Assembly: GCA_002402965.1 (NCBI GenBank)
Contig: DHGW01000070.1
Coordinates: 20,664-84,663, forward strand
Reading direction: 5' to 3'
DNA length: 64,000 nucleotides
DNA from: Bacteroidales bacterium UBA4788
Lineage (GTDB): Bacteria > Bacteroidota > Bacteroidia > Bacteroidales > VadinHA17
Part shown: one piece after another, positions 10,401 through 18,413 of the stretch
How positions within the stretch are numbered: the stretch's first letter is position 1
Layout: the number at the start of each line of letters is the position of its first letter
Position numbers and translations under genes: made by a program
Notes under the pieces: model-generated
The model's database searches: none
The model's input: the letters and a program-made list of their open reading frames with translations, nothing else
What the model was told of the DNA's origin: nothing

Positions 10401-10728
10401 ACTGGAGGCCATGAACGCGACAACTACCATGTGGTCACCCTTCATGAGCAGGCATGTGTTCAGCGACTGGGCGGTGGAAGACGGATCTTTCCTGAGGCTT
10501 AACACGCTGACAATGGGATATTCACTTCCTGACCTGGTAACATCAAGGTTGCATATAGAGCGACTGAGGTTTTACATCTCGGGATATAATGTCTTCGTGC
10601 TTACCAACTATTCGGGCTTTGATCCCGAGGTCTCTGCCAGGAGGAACACCGTTCTGACTCCGGGACTGGATTATTCGGCTTATCCAAAGAGCAGGCAGCT
10701 GTTGTTTGGTGTGAATCTTACCTTTTAA
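7495..10728 (+). CDS. SusC/RagA-family TonB-dependent transporter (pectin locus)
   Basis: This outer-membrane transporter imports oligosaccharides with a SusD lid lipoprotein and TonB energy. The frame is open from a TTG at 7438, but the ATG at 7495 gives a better signal sequence (MTKSINAFRRYPG then a hydrophobic stretch ending SLTLLSQ) and a 1077-residue protein. A carboxypeptidase-regulatory-like domain follows (KGKVTDAETGEAMIGLNVV), then the TonB-box-like VVVIGYGTV. The plug has the family motifs IRVRGGGS, LLIVDGFPV and VLKDASSTAIYGARGANGVI. A 22-strand barrel ends in the terminal aromatic LLFGVNLTF. It heads a same-strand series of pectin enzymes, from which pectin-derived oligosaccharides are inferred as cargo. 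Confidence 0.95.
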   Translation: MTKSINAFRRYPGRGNSGLRVLLILVMTAFSLTLLSQNIMVKGKVTDAETGEAMIGLNVVIRGTTRGVATDMEGNYTMTDCPPDATLVFSFVGYNPVEVPVSGRTTINVTISPSSALVEDVVVIGYGTVSRRDVMGSITSVQGEELARVPVSSAVEALTGKMAGVHIVTTEGSPDADINIRVRGGGSVTQSSTPLLIVDGFPVNSINDIPPSIIQSIDVLKDASSTAIYGARGANGVIIITTKSGDAGKPRVNYNAWYGFKKVSKQLTTLSVEDYMRWQYEYALLDDNVEKYERYFGNYHDIDLYAGQPSINWFDQVFGHIGKVFNHDLNITGGSDSFKYSVSYAGIRSDEIMLSSEYRRDNLALKFDHKAGDRVELSFSVRYSDMKIYGAGATDQGGATPNDARVKQTMLFVPIPFNSVGDFDDTDLAASMTNPLDNVRDNDRQQFRKRYNLGGSFSWEIVDGLVFRTEAGLDNYVNNDDRFYGLTTYYVKNTPTADYQNKPALEAYERKGNGIRSTNTLNYDFANLFGDSGHSLKLLAGQEVLVTKSNTMFNQVWGFPEFFTGPEAYKLVSQGFSNSYTNTLNPDDKLLSFFGRVMYDYKGRYQASATFRADGSSKFSAANRWGYFPSASIAWRISEEEFMKGISNTLNNLRLRFSYGTAGDNNIPSNQIAQIFEARSTSWINGFSSFWAPSTNMANPDLKWETTVTRNLGLDFGFFRNRINGSVEVYRNNTKDLLIAFPVSGTGYTTQYRNMGETQNKGIEIELNAVALNAKNYGLSFGFNIGFNKNKILSLGVMDDFGQNTSWASTEIGNDYWIAVGGSVGEMYGYVSDGRYVVSDFSGYDEEEEEWILNDGVVDNSNVIGTVRPGSLKLKDFTGDDMVTVADGKVIGNANPKHTGGFTVEGYFYGFDLSALFNWSYGNDIYNANKVEYTTSRYAFRNMIDIMAEGNRWTNLDPATGTLVNDPATLEAMNATTTMWSPFMSRHVFSDWAVEDGSFLRLNTLTMGYSLPDLVTSRLHIERLRFYISGYNVFVLTNYSGFDPEVSARRNTVLTPGLDYSAYPKSRQLLFGVNLTF

Positions 10729-10743
10729 TCTGATTAAAAAAAG

Positions 10744-12540
10744 ATGAGTATGAAAAAGTTCCTATATATATTAATCAGTATTGTTTTTGCCGGCCTGCTC
10801 GTGTCGTGCGAAGACTTCCTGGAAGCTCCGTCTCAGTCAACGCTGGATGAGTCACTGATCTTCTCCAATCCCACCCTTGCGGCTTCGGCCATTGACGGGA
10901 TCAAGGAGCCTATCGGTCAGACCAACTCATACAGGGGAAGGTTTCTGACCCATTACGGCGCCAACACTGACATAGAGTGGTACAACAGTTCCTCGTCTGC
11001 AGGTGCAAGATCAGACCTGGCAAGATATGTCAATTCGTCCATCAACACTGACATGAACACTACGAACAATGCCTGGGCGCAGATGTACTCGGGCATCGAG
11101 CGTGCCAACATCTGCATCAGGGGTTTAAGGACCTACGGTGATGCGAGACCCGGCACTGAGATGGGTCAGTTGCTCGGTGAAGCACTCACTCTCCGTGCTT
11201 TCTACTATGCTGACCTTGTCAGGGCATGGGGCGATGTGGTTCCTCGTTTTGAACCCATCTCCTCTGAGACGATGTACCTTGCAAAAACCAGTCGCGATGA
11301 CATATACAAACAGCTGATTGATGACCTGGGCGAAGCCTCAGAACTTGTGGCATGGCCTAACGGCAACGCCAGGACCACAACAACCGAGGGGATAAACAAA
11401 GCCTTTGTCAAGGCGCTCCGCGCCCGTATCTGCCTTGCTGCTGCCGGATACTCCCAGTATCCTGACGGCATCAGGAGAAGCAATGACACGGAGCTTTCCG
11501 TGGCAACCCTTTATCCGGTAGCCATGCAGGAGTGTCTTGACGTGATCACAAGCGGCAAGGCTTCGCTGGAGAGCAGCTTCGAGGGATTCTGGAGGAAGGT
11601 GTGTGAAGAGAACATCGCAGCAGGCGGTGAGTCCCTGTGGGAGATACCCTTCGCTGACGGCCGCGGCCGCATGGCATTTACCTTCGCTCCGAGACATGCA
11701 AGCGTAGACCAGTATACAGGCCAGGCCAGGGGCGGTGATTACGGCCCCCTGCCGAATGTCTTCTATGACTATGATGTCAAAGACACCAGGAGGGACGTAA
11801 CCTGCGTGCCTTACTCCTGGGGAACCGCCACGGCCGGCATCTCGAAGCAGACAATCAACACCGGCAACGGAGTCTCTCTATGGTACTTCGGTAAGCTTCG
11901 ATATGAATGGATGACCAGGTATGTAACATCAACAAATGATGACGGACTGAATGAGATCTATATGCGCTACGCCGAAGTGCTGCTGATGGCTGCAGAGATA
12001 CAGAATGAGCTGGGCAATCCCGGACCGGCAAAGGATTACCTGAAGCAGATCAGGCAGAGAGCATTTGCCCAGTCTGACTGGCCCGTCAAAGTGGATGCCT
12101 ACCTTAATAATATTACCACCAGGGAGCAGATATTTGATGCCATCGTGAATGAGCATGCTCTTGAATTCTGCGGCGAGATGGAACGCAAGTCCGCCCTGAT
12201 CCGCTGGAACCTCCTGGGGACCAAAATGGATGAGGCCATTGTTAAAATGACCCAGCTCAGCAACCGCACCGGCAGCTACACTGATGTTCCGGAAAAACTG
12301 TACTACCGCTATGCATCTGATGGAGAGTCCCTTCAGTTCTATGGCCTGAACAGGGGAGAAAATGAAGACAGGTCGGCAGACTATACCTCCAACACGGTCT
12401 ACGTCAGCCCTGACAAGCTGGGCTCTGCCAAGATCAACTCGCTCTTTACAAATGATCCGGATCAGAACCAGTTCTGGCCCATCTGGCAGGTATTCATCGA
12501 CGCCAGCAACGGCACCCTGAAAAATGATTATGGCTATTAA
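10744..12540 (+). CDS. SusD/RagB-family surface glycan-binding lipoprotein (pectin locus)
   Basis: This 598-residue SusD-like protein caps the SusC barrel encoded 15 bases upstream. The lipoprotein signal MSMKKFLYILISIVFAGLLVSC puts the lipid on Cys22, followed by EDFLEAPSQST, the usual SusD beginning. A start two codons later (MKKFLY) is equally possible. Helical TPR-like segments carry typical SusD phrases: GEALTLRAFYYADLVRAWGDVV near residue 140 and MRYAEVLLMAAEIQNELGN near 400. The C-terminal part (EHALEFCGEMERKSALIRWN) matches the RagB/SusD domain. Its role is to bind the polymer or its fragments at the cell surface. Specificity for pectin is inferred from the neighbours. Confidence 0.95.
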   Translation: MSMKKFLYILISIVFAGLLVSCEDFLEAPSQSTLDESLIFSNPTLAASAIDGIKEPIGQTNSYRGRFLTHYGANTDIEWYNSSSSAGARSDLARYVNSSINTDMNTTNNAWAQMYSGIERANICIRGLRTYGDARPGTEMGQLLGEALTLRAFYYADLVRAWGDVVPRFEPISSETMYLAKTSRDDIYKQLIDDLGEASELVAWPNGNARTTTTEGINKAFVKALRARICLAAAGYSQYPDGIRRSNDTELSVATLYPVAMQECLDVITSGKASLESSFEGFWRKVCEENIAAGGESLWEIPFADGRGRMAFTFAPRHASVDQYTGQARGGDYGPLPNVFYDYDVKDTRRDVTCVPYSWGTATAGISKQTINTGNGVSLWYFGKLRYEWMTRYVTSTNDDGLNEIYMRYAEVLLMAAEIQNELGNPGPAKDYLKQIRQRAFAQSDWPVKVDAYLNNITTREQIFDAIVNEHALEFCGEMERKSALIRWNLLGTKMDEAIVKMTQLSNRTGSYTDVPEKLYYRYASDGESLQFYGLNRGENEDRSADYTSNTVYVSPDKLGSAKINSLFTNDPDQNQFWPIWQVFIDASNGTLKNDYGY

Positions 12541-12559
12541 ACCACTTAAACTGTTATCT

Positions 12560-14173
12560 ATGAAGAAGATAATTATATATACAGGATTATTGACCGGGCT
12601 GATGGCGATGCTTCTTTTCACTTCATGCAAGGAAGAGATCGACCCGGTGGTGGAGGAGTTGGAATTCAGCAGGGCCTTTTCGCCCGTTGGCCTGGAAGCA
12701 GCTATTAGCAATACCACAACGGTTACGCTCACCTGGTCATCCGTTAAAAACGCGGAAAAGTACCTGGTGGAGATCTATGACGGAGAGACAGGCCCTGTAA
12801 CACTGATTCATTCCGCAGAGGTTTCTGCCTCAGACGAGAGTCAGGTTACATTCACCTATGTGTTGCCTGCCGGTGACACACAGTTCTGGGCGAGGATAAA
12901 GGCAATCAGCTCCATCCAGGGTGTGGAAGAGTCGAAATGGTCCCTGACGGCATTCAAAACCGATCCGGAGAACCTCTTCGGTGGCTTTGACACCTATATG
13001 TCAGCAATGAATGCCTGCATTGTTCAGTGGGAGCCAGAGGTAACGGCAACATCACTACTGCTTGTGAGCGGTACCAACCAGTTGCCTTTCACTCTCAGTG
13101 CCGAAGATCTTGCACTGGGCGAAAGGCAGGTCACCGGATTGCCGAATGGCATTTATGAGGTACGACTCATGAATGGAAACTTCGTGAGGGGCCGTACACA
13201 CGTTATCATTGAAGGTGACGTGCTTGTGGAACCGGGCGGCGACCTCAAGGCAGCACTGGATGCCCTTCCGGCAGGAGGCGTGATATTACTCACAAACGGT
13301 GCTTCCTATGGCCTTCCGGAAGTTGATACTGTAAGAACGAGCACCAAGGTGAGAGGCATACTGCCCGATGATCCGCCAACGATCTTTCTGATGACCGGCG
13401 GTGGCAATCACATGTTTGATATCGGGACATCCATGACACTCTCTGACTCCCTGGTATTTGAAAATGTTGATATCAGCTGTTCGTATGACGATGCTGGTCT
13501 CGCCAAACACAGGGGAATTATTGATCAGGAACTCGATGCATTTTCGATTGGTACAATAAGGTTCAGGAATTGTATTATCAGGAACTCCGGCCGGAGCGCC
13601 ATCCGCCTTCGCGGTAACGCCGCCGGCCAGGTTATCAATAACGTTGAGTTCCTGAACTGCATAATGTATGACTTTGCCTTTGACAGCCATTATGGCGTGC
13701 TGAACGGTGCTGCGACCGGGAACTTCATCAATATCAAGTTTGTCAACAGCACGGTCTATAAATTAAGGGGCGGTATCATAAACTACGGAAGCGGTGCAGG
13801 ATGCCAGAGCGTTGTGGTCGATAACTGTACATTCAATGAGACAACAATGGACACCGGCTCATCAAGGTATTTCATTGATTTCGGCACCAGCAACACCTCA
13901 ACCGGCACCATAACCATCAGTGACTGCATTTTCGGGCAGACGGTTGACAGGGCAAACGGTGTAAGGCCGGGTTCCATGACTCTCACGCTCTCAGGATCTT
14001 ACTATACTACCGATTTCTATGACGGTACAACAGCACCCATAAAGCAACTGATGACGGCCTACAGCGGCGCTTCCACCAGCCTGTGGAATGATCCCGTTGG
14101 TGAAGATTTCACCTTTCTGGACAAAAATTTTGCAGGCATTGAAACTGCCGGTTCACCGCGCTGGAAAGAATAA
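12560..14173 (+). CDS. Surface lipoprotein with FN3-like and beta-helix (DUF4957/DUF5123-like) domains
   Basis: The likely start is the ATG at 12560, just after the SusD stop, giving a signal MKKIIIYTGLLTGLMAMLLFTSC with the lipid on Cys23; an upstream in-frame ATG overlaps susD. Residues of about 30-140 look like a fibronectin type III domain (TTTVTLTWSSVKNAEKYLVEIYD). The second half reads as a right-handed beta-helix with recurrent turns (FENVDISC, RFRNCIIRNSGRSAIRLRG, EFLNCIMYDF, KFVNSTVYKL, VVDNCTFNET). This matches the DUF4957/DUF5123 pairing I recall from Bacteroidetes pectin loci. It is probably a surface polygalacturonan-binding protein, in the position of SusE/F. No lyase catalytic set was identified, so binding rather than cleavage is my inference. 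Confidence 0.8.
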   Translation: MKKIIIYTGLLTGLMAMLLFTSCKEEIDPVVEELEFSRAFSPVGLEAAISNTTTVTLTWSSVKNAEKYLVEIYDGETGPVTLIHSAEVSASDESQVTFTYVLPAGDTQFWARIKAISSIQGVEESKWSLTAFKTDPENLFGGFDTYMSAMNACIVQWEPEVTATSLLLVSGTNQLPFTLSAEDLALGERQVTGLPNGIYEVRLMNGNFVRGRTHVIIEGDVLVEPGGDLKAALDALPAGGVILLTNGASYGLPEVDTVRTSTKVRGILPDDPPTIFLMTGGGNHMFDIGTSMTLSDSLVFENVDISCSYDDAGLAKHRGIIDQELDAFSIGTIRFRNCIIRNSGRSAIRLRGNAAGQVINNVEFLNCIMYDFAFDSHYGVLNGAATGNFINIKFVNSTVYKLRGGIINYGSGAGCQSVVVDNCTFNETTMDTGSSRYFIDFGTSNTSTGTITISDCIFGQTVDRANGVRPGSMTLTLSGSYYTTDFYDGTTAPIKQLMTAYSGASTSLWNDPVGEDFTFLDKNFAGIETAGSPRWKE

Positions 14174-14215
14174 GAGAATTCTACAGGATTTGGGTTAGTT
14201 CTGTAAACCCCTGAG

Positions 14216-14237
14216 GACCGGGAGCAACCTCCCGGTC
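14216..14237 (+). terminator. GC-rich hairpin between surface lipoprotein and GH43 genes
   Basis: This is a perfect 9-bp stem, GACCGGGAG / CTCCCGGTC, around a CAAC loop. No T-run follows, so it is more likely an attenuating or mRNA-stabilising hairpin separating the binding-protein genes from the enzyme genes than a full terminator. Confidence 0.5.
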
Positions 14238-14286
14238 CCGGGGTAATATCAGAAGGAAATCATCGGATGTTTTTAAATTGCCATCG

Positions 14287-15912
14287 ATGAAGAAAAGGAG
14301 AGACTATATTCCTGCCCGTACGGCATTGTTCATCATCACCCTTGCTGCAATCATTATGAATGGTTGCACTGGCGGAGCAGACAGACAGAACGCGGTTTAC
14401 ACAAACCCGGTTCTGCATGCCGATTACTCTGATCCGGATGTGGTAAGGGATGGGGATGATTACTACATGGTTGCCTCATCGTTCAACTGCGTGCCCGCGT
14501 TGCCTGTTCTGCACTCAAATGATCTCGTGTCGTGGGAGCTTACCGGATACGCCCTTGAGAGACTTCAGCCGGAGGAATACTATTCATCCGTCCGGCACGG
14601 AGGCGGCATATGGGCTCCATGCATCAGGATACATAACGGTGAATTCTATATTTTCTATCCTGATCCTGACCATGGCATCTTCATGATTAAGGCTTCAGAC
14701 CCAGGGGGGCCGTGGAGTGATCCGGTGGCGGTCATTAAAGGCAAGGGATTGATTGACCCCGGCCCGCTGTGGGATGATGATGGCAGCGCTTACCTTGCCT
14801 ACGCTTTTGCAGGGAGCAGGGCCGGCGTCAAGAGTGTGCTGATGGTCATCCGCATGAAGCCTGACGGCACAGGCGTATTCGGTGACCCGGTGATGGTTTT
14901 TGACGGGCATAAAGACAATCCGACGATCGAGGGGCCGAAGTTCTATAAAAGGAACGGATGGTACTATATTTTTGCCCCTGCCGGCGGTGTCACTTATGGA
15001 TGGCAGCTCGCGCTGAGGGCGAAGAATGTATTTGGTCCCTATGAGGCCAGGAAGGTCATGCATCAGGGAAATATTGCAATCAACGGCCCGCACCAGGGCG
15101 CCTGGGTGGCAACCCCCGCAGGGGATGACTGGTTCTTCCATTTCCAGGACAAAGGAGCATACGGGAGAATTGTTCACCTCCAGCCTCTGAAATGGGTCGA
15201 CGACTGGCCTGTAATCGGCATTGATGAGGACGGAGACGGCATCGGGGAGCCGGTTCTGTCATACAACGGTCCTGGGTCAAAGGCGGACACAGCAGCCATC
15301 TCACGGCAGCACAATGATGAGTTTAATGGCAGCATCATGCCTCTCGACTGGCAGTGGCACGCCAATCCGTCCCTCACCTGGGGATACCCCTCGGGGGCCT
15401 CCGGATTCTACAGGCTGAACTGCATCGCACGGCCCGACAGCATGCGTAACCTCTGGGATGTGCCGAATCTCTTTCTCCGCAAACTGCCGGCTGAAAAGTT
15501 CACTGCAACTGCATCCGTCAAATGCACCCTGCGGTCTGACGGTGAGGAGACCGGCATGGTAGTCATGGGCCGTGATTACCAGTATATCTCCCTCATCAAA
15601 ACGGACGGCAGGCTCCGGCTGAGAGTGATGAGATGCACTGACGCCGACAGGGGCAACCCTGAGTCAGAACTATTTTCCCGGGAGATTGACAGTGGCGAAC
15701 TCTTCTTCAGGGTGACGGTCGAAGCCGGAGCCTTGTGCCGCTTCAGCTACAGCTTTGACGGAACGGAATATTTTAATGCCGGGGAACCGTTTATTGCCCG
15801 CCAGGGAATGTGGATAGGGGCAAAAGCCGGTTTTTTCGCCATGCGTGACGGTTATACCAATGATGCAGGTTCTATTGACCTCAACTGGTTCAGGATTTTA
15901 ACAACAGAATGA
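14287..15912 (+). CDS. Glycoside hydrolase family 43 lipoprotein with C-terminal beta-sandwich
   Basis: This is a predicted lipid-anchored arabinofuranosidase/xylosidase-type enzyme of 541 residues. The ATG at 14287 gives MKKRRD then a hydrophobic run to IIMNGC (lipid Cys27). The five-bladed GH43 catalytic domain covers roughly residues 38-330. ADYSDPDVV contains the catalytic base Asp (about 49), LIDPGPLWDDDG the pKa-modulating Asp (about 156) and IEGPKFYKRNGWYY the general-acid Glu (about 215). The remaining 200 residues form a concanavalin-like sandwich (QHNDEFNG, LDWQWHANP, RVMRC), as in GH43 enzymes with a DUF1349-like tail. In a pectin locus it would trim arabinose or xylose side chains. 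Its stop overlaps the next start (ATGATC). Confidence 0.92.
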   Translation: MKKRRDYIPARTALFIITLAAIIMNGCTGGADRQNAVYTNPVLHADYSDPDVVRDGDDYYMVASSFNCVPALPVLHSNDLVSWELTGYALERLQPEEYYSSVRHGGGIWAPCIRIHNGEFYIFYPDPDHGIFMIKASDPGGPWSDPVAVIKGKGLIDPGPLWDDDGSAYLAYAFAGSRAGVKSVLMVIRMKPDGTGVFGDPVMVFDGHKDNPTIEGPKFYKRNGWYYIFAPAGGVTYGWQLALRAKNVFGPYEARKVMHQGNIAINGPHQGAWVATPAGDDWFFHFQDKGAYGRIVHLQPLKWVDDWPVIGIDEDGDGIGEPVLSYNGPGSKADTAAISRQHNDEFNGSIMPLDWQWHANPSLTWGYPSGASGFYRLNCIARPDSMRNLWDVPNLFLRKLPAEKFTATASVKCTLRSDGEETGMVVMGRDYQYISLIKTDGRLRLRVMRCTDADRGNPESELFSREIDSGELFFRVTVEAGALCRFSYSFDGTEYFNAGEPFIARQGMWIGAKAGFFAMRDGYTNDAGSIDLNWFRILTTE

Positions 15913-18413
15913 TCATGAGATTGAGCAGATTTTTGATAATGTTTGTACTGACGGGAATTCTTTCGGCATTTGCGTCAGGAAATCCCGCGGAACACAGCAA
16001 CGCGAGCGGGAGAAATAAGATAACCAGGGTATGGCTCATAGGCGACTCAACCGTAGCCGACTACTCCCTGGAGAAGGATTACCCTTCAAAACGGTATCCC
16101 ATAATGGGCTGGGGCCAGGTATTCCAGTCGTTCATGTCATCTGACTCCCTCAAGATGATAAGGCACCTTGTCAGGAGTGACAGCGTGATCGTCGAGGACA
16201 AGGCTCGCGGAGGACGCAGCACCCGCTCTTTCTTCGAGGAGGGAAGATGGTCGGAGATATACCGGCAGCTCAGTCCCGGTGACCTGGTACTCATGCAGTT
16301 CGGCCATAATGATGCTTCGGGTAACAAGGGCGAGCGTTACACCTCACTGCCCGGATACAGGGAATTCCTGAGACTCTATGTGGGCCAGTCACAGGAGAAG
16401 GGTGCAATACCCATTCTGGTGACCCCGGTCGCAAGAAACTATCCCTGGAAGGATGGCAGGCTTGGTAACACGCACGGCGATTACCCCGCTGCAATGCGCG
16501 AGGTTGCCGCTGAGACCGGTGCGTTTCTCATTGATCTTACGACTTTAAGCATGGACTTTTTCACCCGGAGGGGTCGCGATTATGTCACCCTGACCTATTT
16601 CATGAACTTCCCTCCTGGGGTTTATGCGGGATACCCCGAAGGAAGCAGTGACAATACTCACTTCCAGCCTGCCGGCGCCACGGCAGTGGCACAACTCGTT
16701 TTCGGCGCCATGAAGGAGCTCAGACGCGGAAGCGTCAAGCCCCCCGCCGCTCCTGCCTCACCATCCGCCCCGGTCGCTCCTGTTGCACCTGCCGCACAAT
16801 CAGCCGCAGGCACTCCCGCGTCACCTGTTGCTCCCGCGGGGGAGATCTACAGGGATGTTGAATTCGGCATGCCCCAGGTGATTGAACCACAGATCCCGAA
16901 CAACAGTGCTTCCATTACAGAGTTCGGGGCTGTAGGTGACGGTATCACCCTTAATTCCGATGCCTTCCGCAAAGCGATAGAGGCAGTCTCGGCCAGGGGA
17001 GGAGGAACGGTCGTCATCCCCCGGGGGATATGGCTGACCGGGCCGGTCATACTTAAAAGCAATATCAGGATGCATGCCGACGAAGGAGCGCTGATACTCT
17101 TCAGCCCCGACAAGAGTCTCTACCCGCTTATCGAGACAAGCTTCGAGGGATACAACACCGTCAGATGCATCTCACCCATCTACGGCAAGGAGCTTGAGAA
17201 CGTCGCATTTACCGGAAAGGGAGTATGGGACGGCAGTGGCCACGCCTGGAGACATGTAAGGAGGGAGAAGGTCCCGCCCCCGATGTGGAAGGATCTGGTA
17301 AATTCCGGCGGTGTTGTCAGTGAGGACCAAAAGACATGGTACCCATCCGAATCCTACATGAAAGCAATGGAACAGAGTGAGATGAACGTACCAATGCCAC
17401 AGGAGGGAGGAATTAAAGAATATGAGGGAATGAGAGACTTTCTTCGTCCTGTGATGGTGAGCCTTGTGAACTGTAAAAAGATAATGTTTGACGGACCCGT
17501 GTTCCAGAATTCACCGGCATGGTGTCTCCATCCGCTTATGTGCGAAGACCTCACCATCAGGAACATCACCGTAAGGAATCCCTGGTACTCGCAGAACGGC
17601 GACGGGATTGACATTGAATCATGCCGCAATACGCTTCTCTATAACAGTAACTTCGATGTGGGGGACGATGCAATCTGCATCAAGTCGGGCAAGAATGAGG
17701 ACGGCAGGAAGAGGGGAATACCCACTGAGAACCTCGTTATCAGGAACTGTATCGTATACCACGGCCATGGCGGTGTAACAATAGGCAGCGAGATGTCGGG
17801 CGGAGTCAGGAATGTCTCCGTGGCCGGCTGCACCTTCATGGGCACCGATGTGGGGATACGCTTCAAGAGCAACCGCGGCAGGGGCGGAGTGGTTGAGAAC
17901 ATATGGTTCAATGACATCCTGATGACTGATATTCCCACCCAGGCCATCTCATTTAACCTCTATTACGGTGGTCTTTCGGTCTCGGAGATGCTGGCAGAGG
18001 GCAAGAATGTTGAAACAACCGTTGGCGAGATACCCCCTGTCACAGAGGAGACCCCCCAGTTTAAAAACATATCAATGAAAAACATAACTTGCAGGGGAGC
18101 GCAACAGGCTATCTACCTCCAGGGTCTGCCGGAACTCAACCTTGAGAATATAAGCATGGAGAATATTGATATGACTGCCGAAAACGGAATAGCATGCATT
18201 GACGCCAAAGGCATAAGAATCAAGAATATGCGGCTGGTTGCTGAAAATAAACCGCTGCTCTTTTTCCTGAACAGTTCGGATGTGTTTATCAGCGGTCTAC
18301 AGGTCCCGGAAGAGACCCCGGGCCTTGTTGAGGTGCGTGGCGACAGTAACGCTGAAATTACAGTGGAGACAGTAACTCCTGACGGAAAGGTCAGTGTAAA
18401 CAAAGTAAGATGA
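15909..18413 (+). CDS. Bifunctional CE12 rhamnogalacturonan acetylesterase - GH28 polygalacturonase
   Basis: This is one 834-residue exported polypeptide with two enzymes. After a signal peptide (ending about SAFASG), residues 40-270 are an SGNH esterase of CE12 type: GDSTVADY (Ser47), GHND (132-135) and SDNTHF with Asp248/His251. Residues about 275-313 are a Pro/Ala-rich linker (PAAPASPSAPVAPVAPAA). The rest is a GH28 beta-helix starting SITEFGAVGDGITLNSDAF. Its catalytic signatures are NGDGIDIES (Asp565), GDDAICIKSG (Asp586, Asp587), GHGGVTIGSE (His620) and RFKS (Arg651, Lys653). The pairing couples deacetylation and cleavage of galacturonan. It overlaps both neighbours by four bases, which suggests coupled translation. 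Confidence 0.93.
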   Translation: MIMRLSRFLIMFVLTGILSAFASGNPAEHSNASGRNKITRVWLIGDSTVADYSLEKDYPSKRYPIMGWGQVFQSFMSSDSLKMIRHLVRSDSVIVEDKARGGRSTRSFFEEGRWSEIYRQLSPGDLVLMQFGHNDASGNKGERYTSLPGYREFLRLYVGQSQEKGAIPILVTPVARNYPWKDGRLGNTHGDYPAAMREVAAETGAFLIDLTTLSMDFFTRRGRDYVTLTYFMNFPPGVYAGYPEGSSDNTHFQPAGATAVAQLVFGAMKELRRGSVKPPAAPASPSAPVAPVAPAAQSAAGTPASPVAPAGEIYRDVEFGMPQVIEPQIPNNSASITEFGAVGDGITLNSDAFRKAIEAVSARGGGTVVIPRGIWLTGPVILKSNIRMHADEGALILFSPDKSLYPLIETSFEGYNTVRCISPIYGKELENVAFTGKGVWDGSGHAWRHVRREKVPPPMWKDLVNSGGVVSEDQKTWYPSESYMKAMEQSEMNVPMPQEGGIKEYEGMRDFLRPVMVSLVNCKKIMFDGPVFQNSPAWCLHPLMCEDLTIRNITVRNPWYSQNGDGIDIESCRNTLLYNSNFDVGDDAICIKSGKNEDGRKRGIPTENLVIRNCIVYHGHGGVTIGSEMSGGVRNVSVAGCTFMGTDVGIRFKSNRGRGGVVENIWFNDILMTDIPTQAISFNLYYGGLSVSEMLAEGKNVETTVGEIPPVTEETPQFKNISMKNITCRGAQQAIYLQGLPELNLENISMENIDMTAENGIACIDAKGIRIKNMRLVAENKPLLFFLNSSDVFISGLQVPEETPGLVEVRGDSNAEITVETVTPDGKVSVNKVR

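Noticed and set aside
11929..12732. Long minus-strand frame opposite the SusD gene
   Set aside because: It is antisense to a clear SusD and its sequence is low-complexity hydrophobic/basic without any family motif; a shadow of codon bias.
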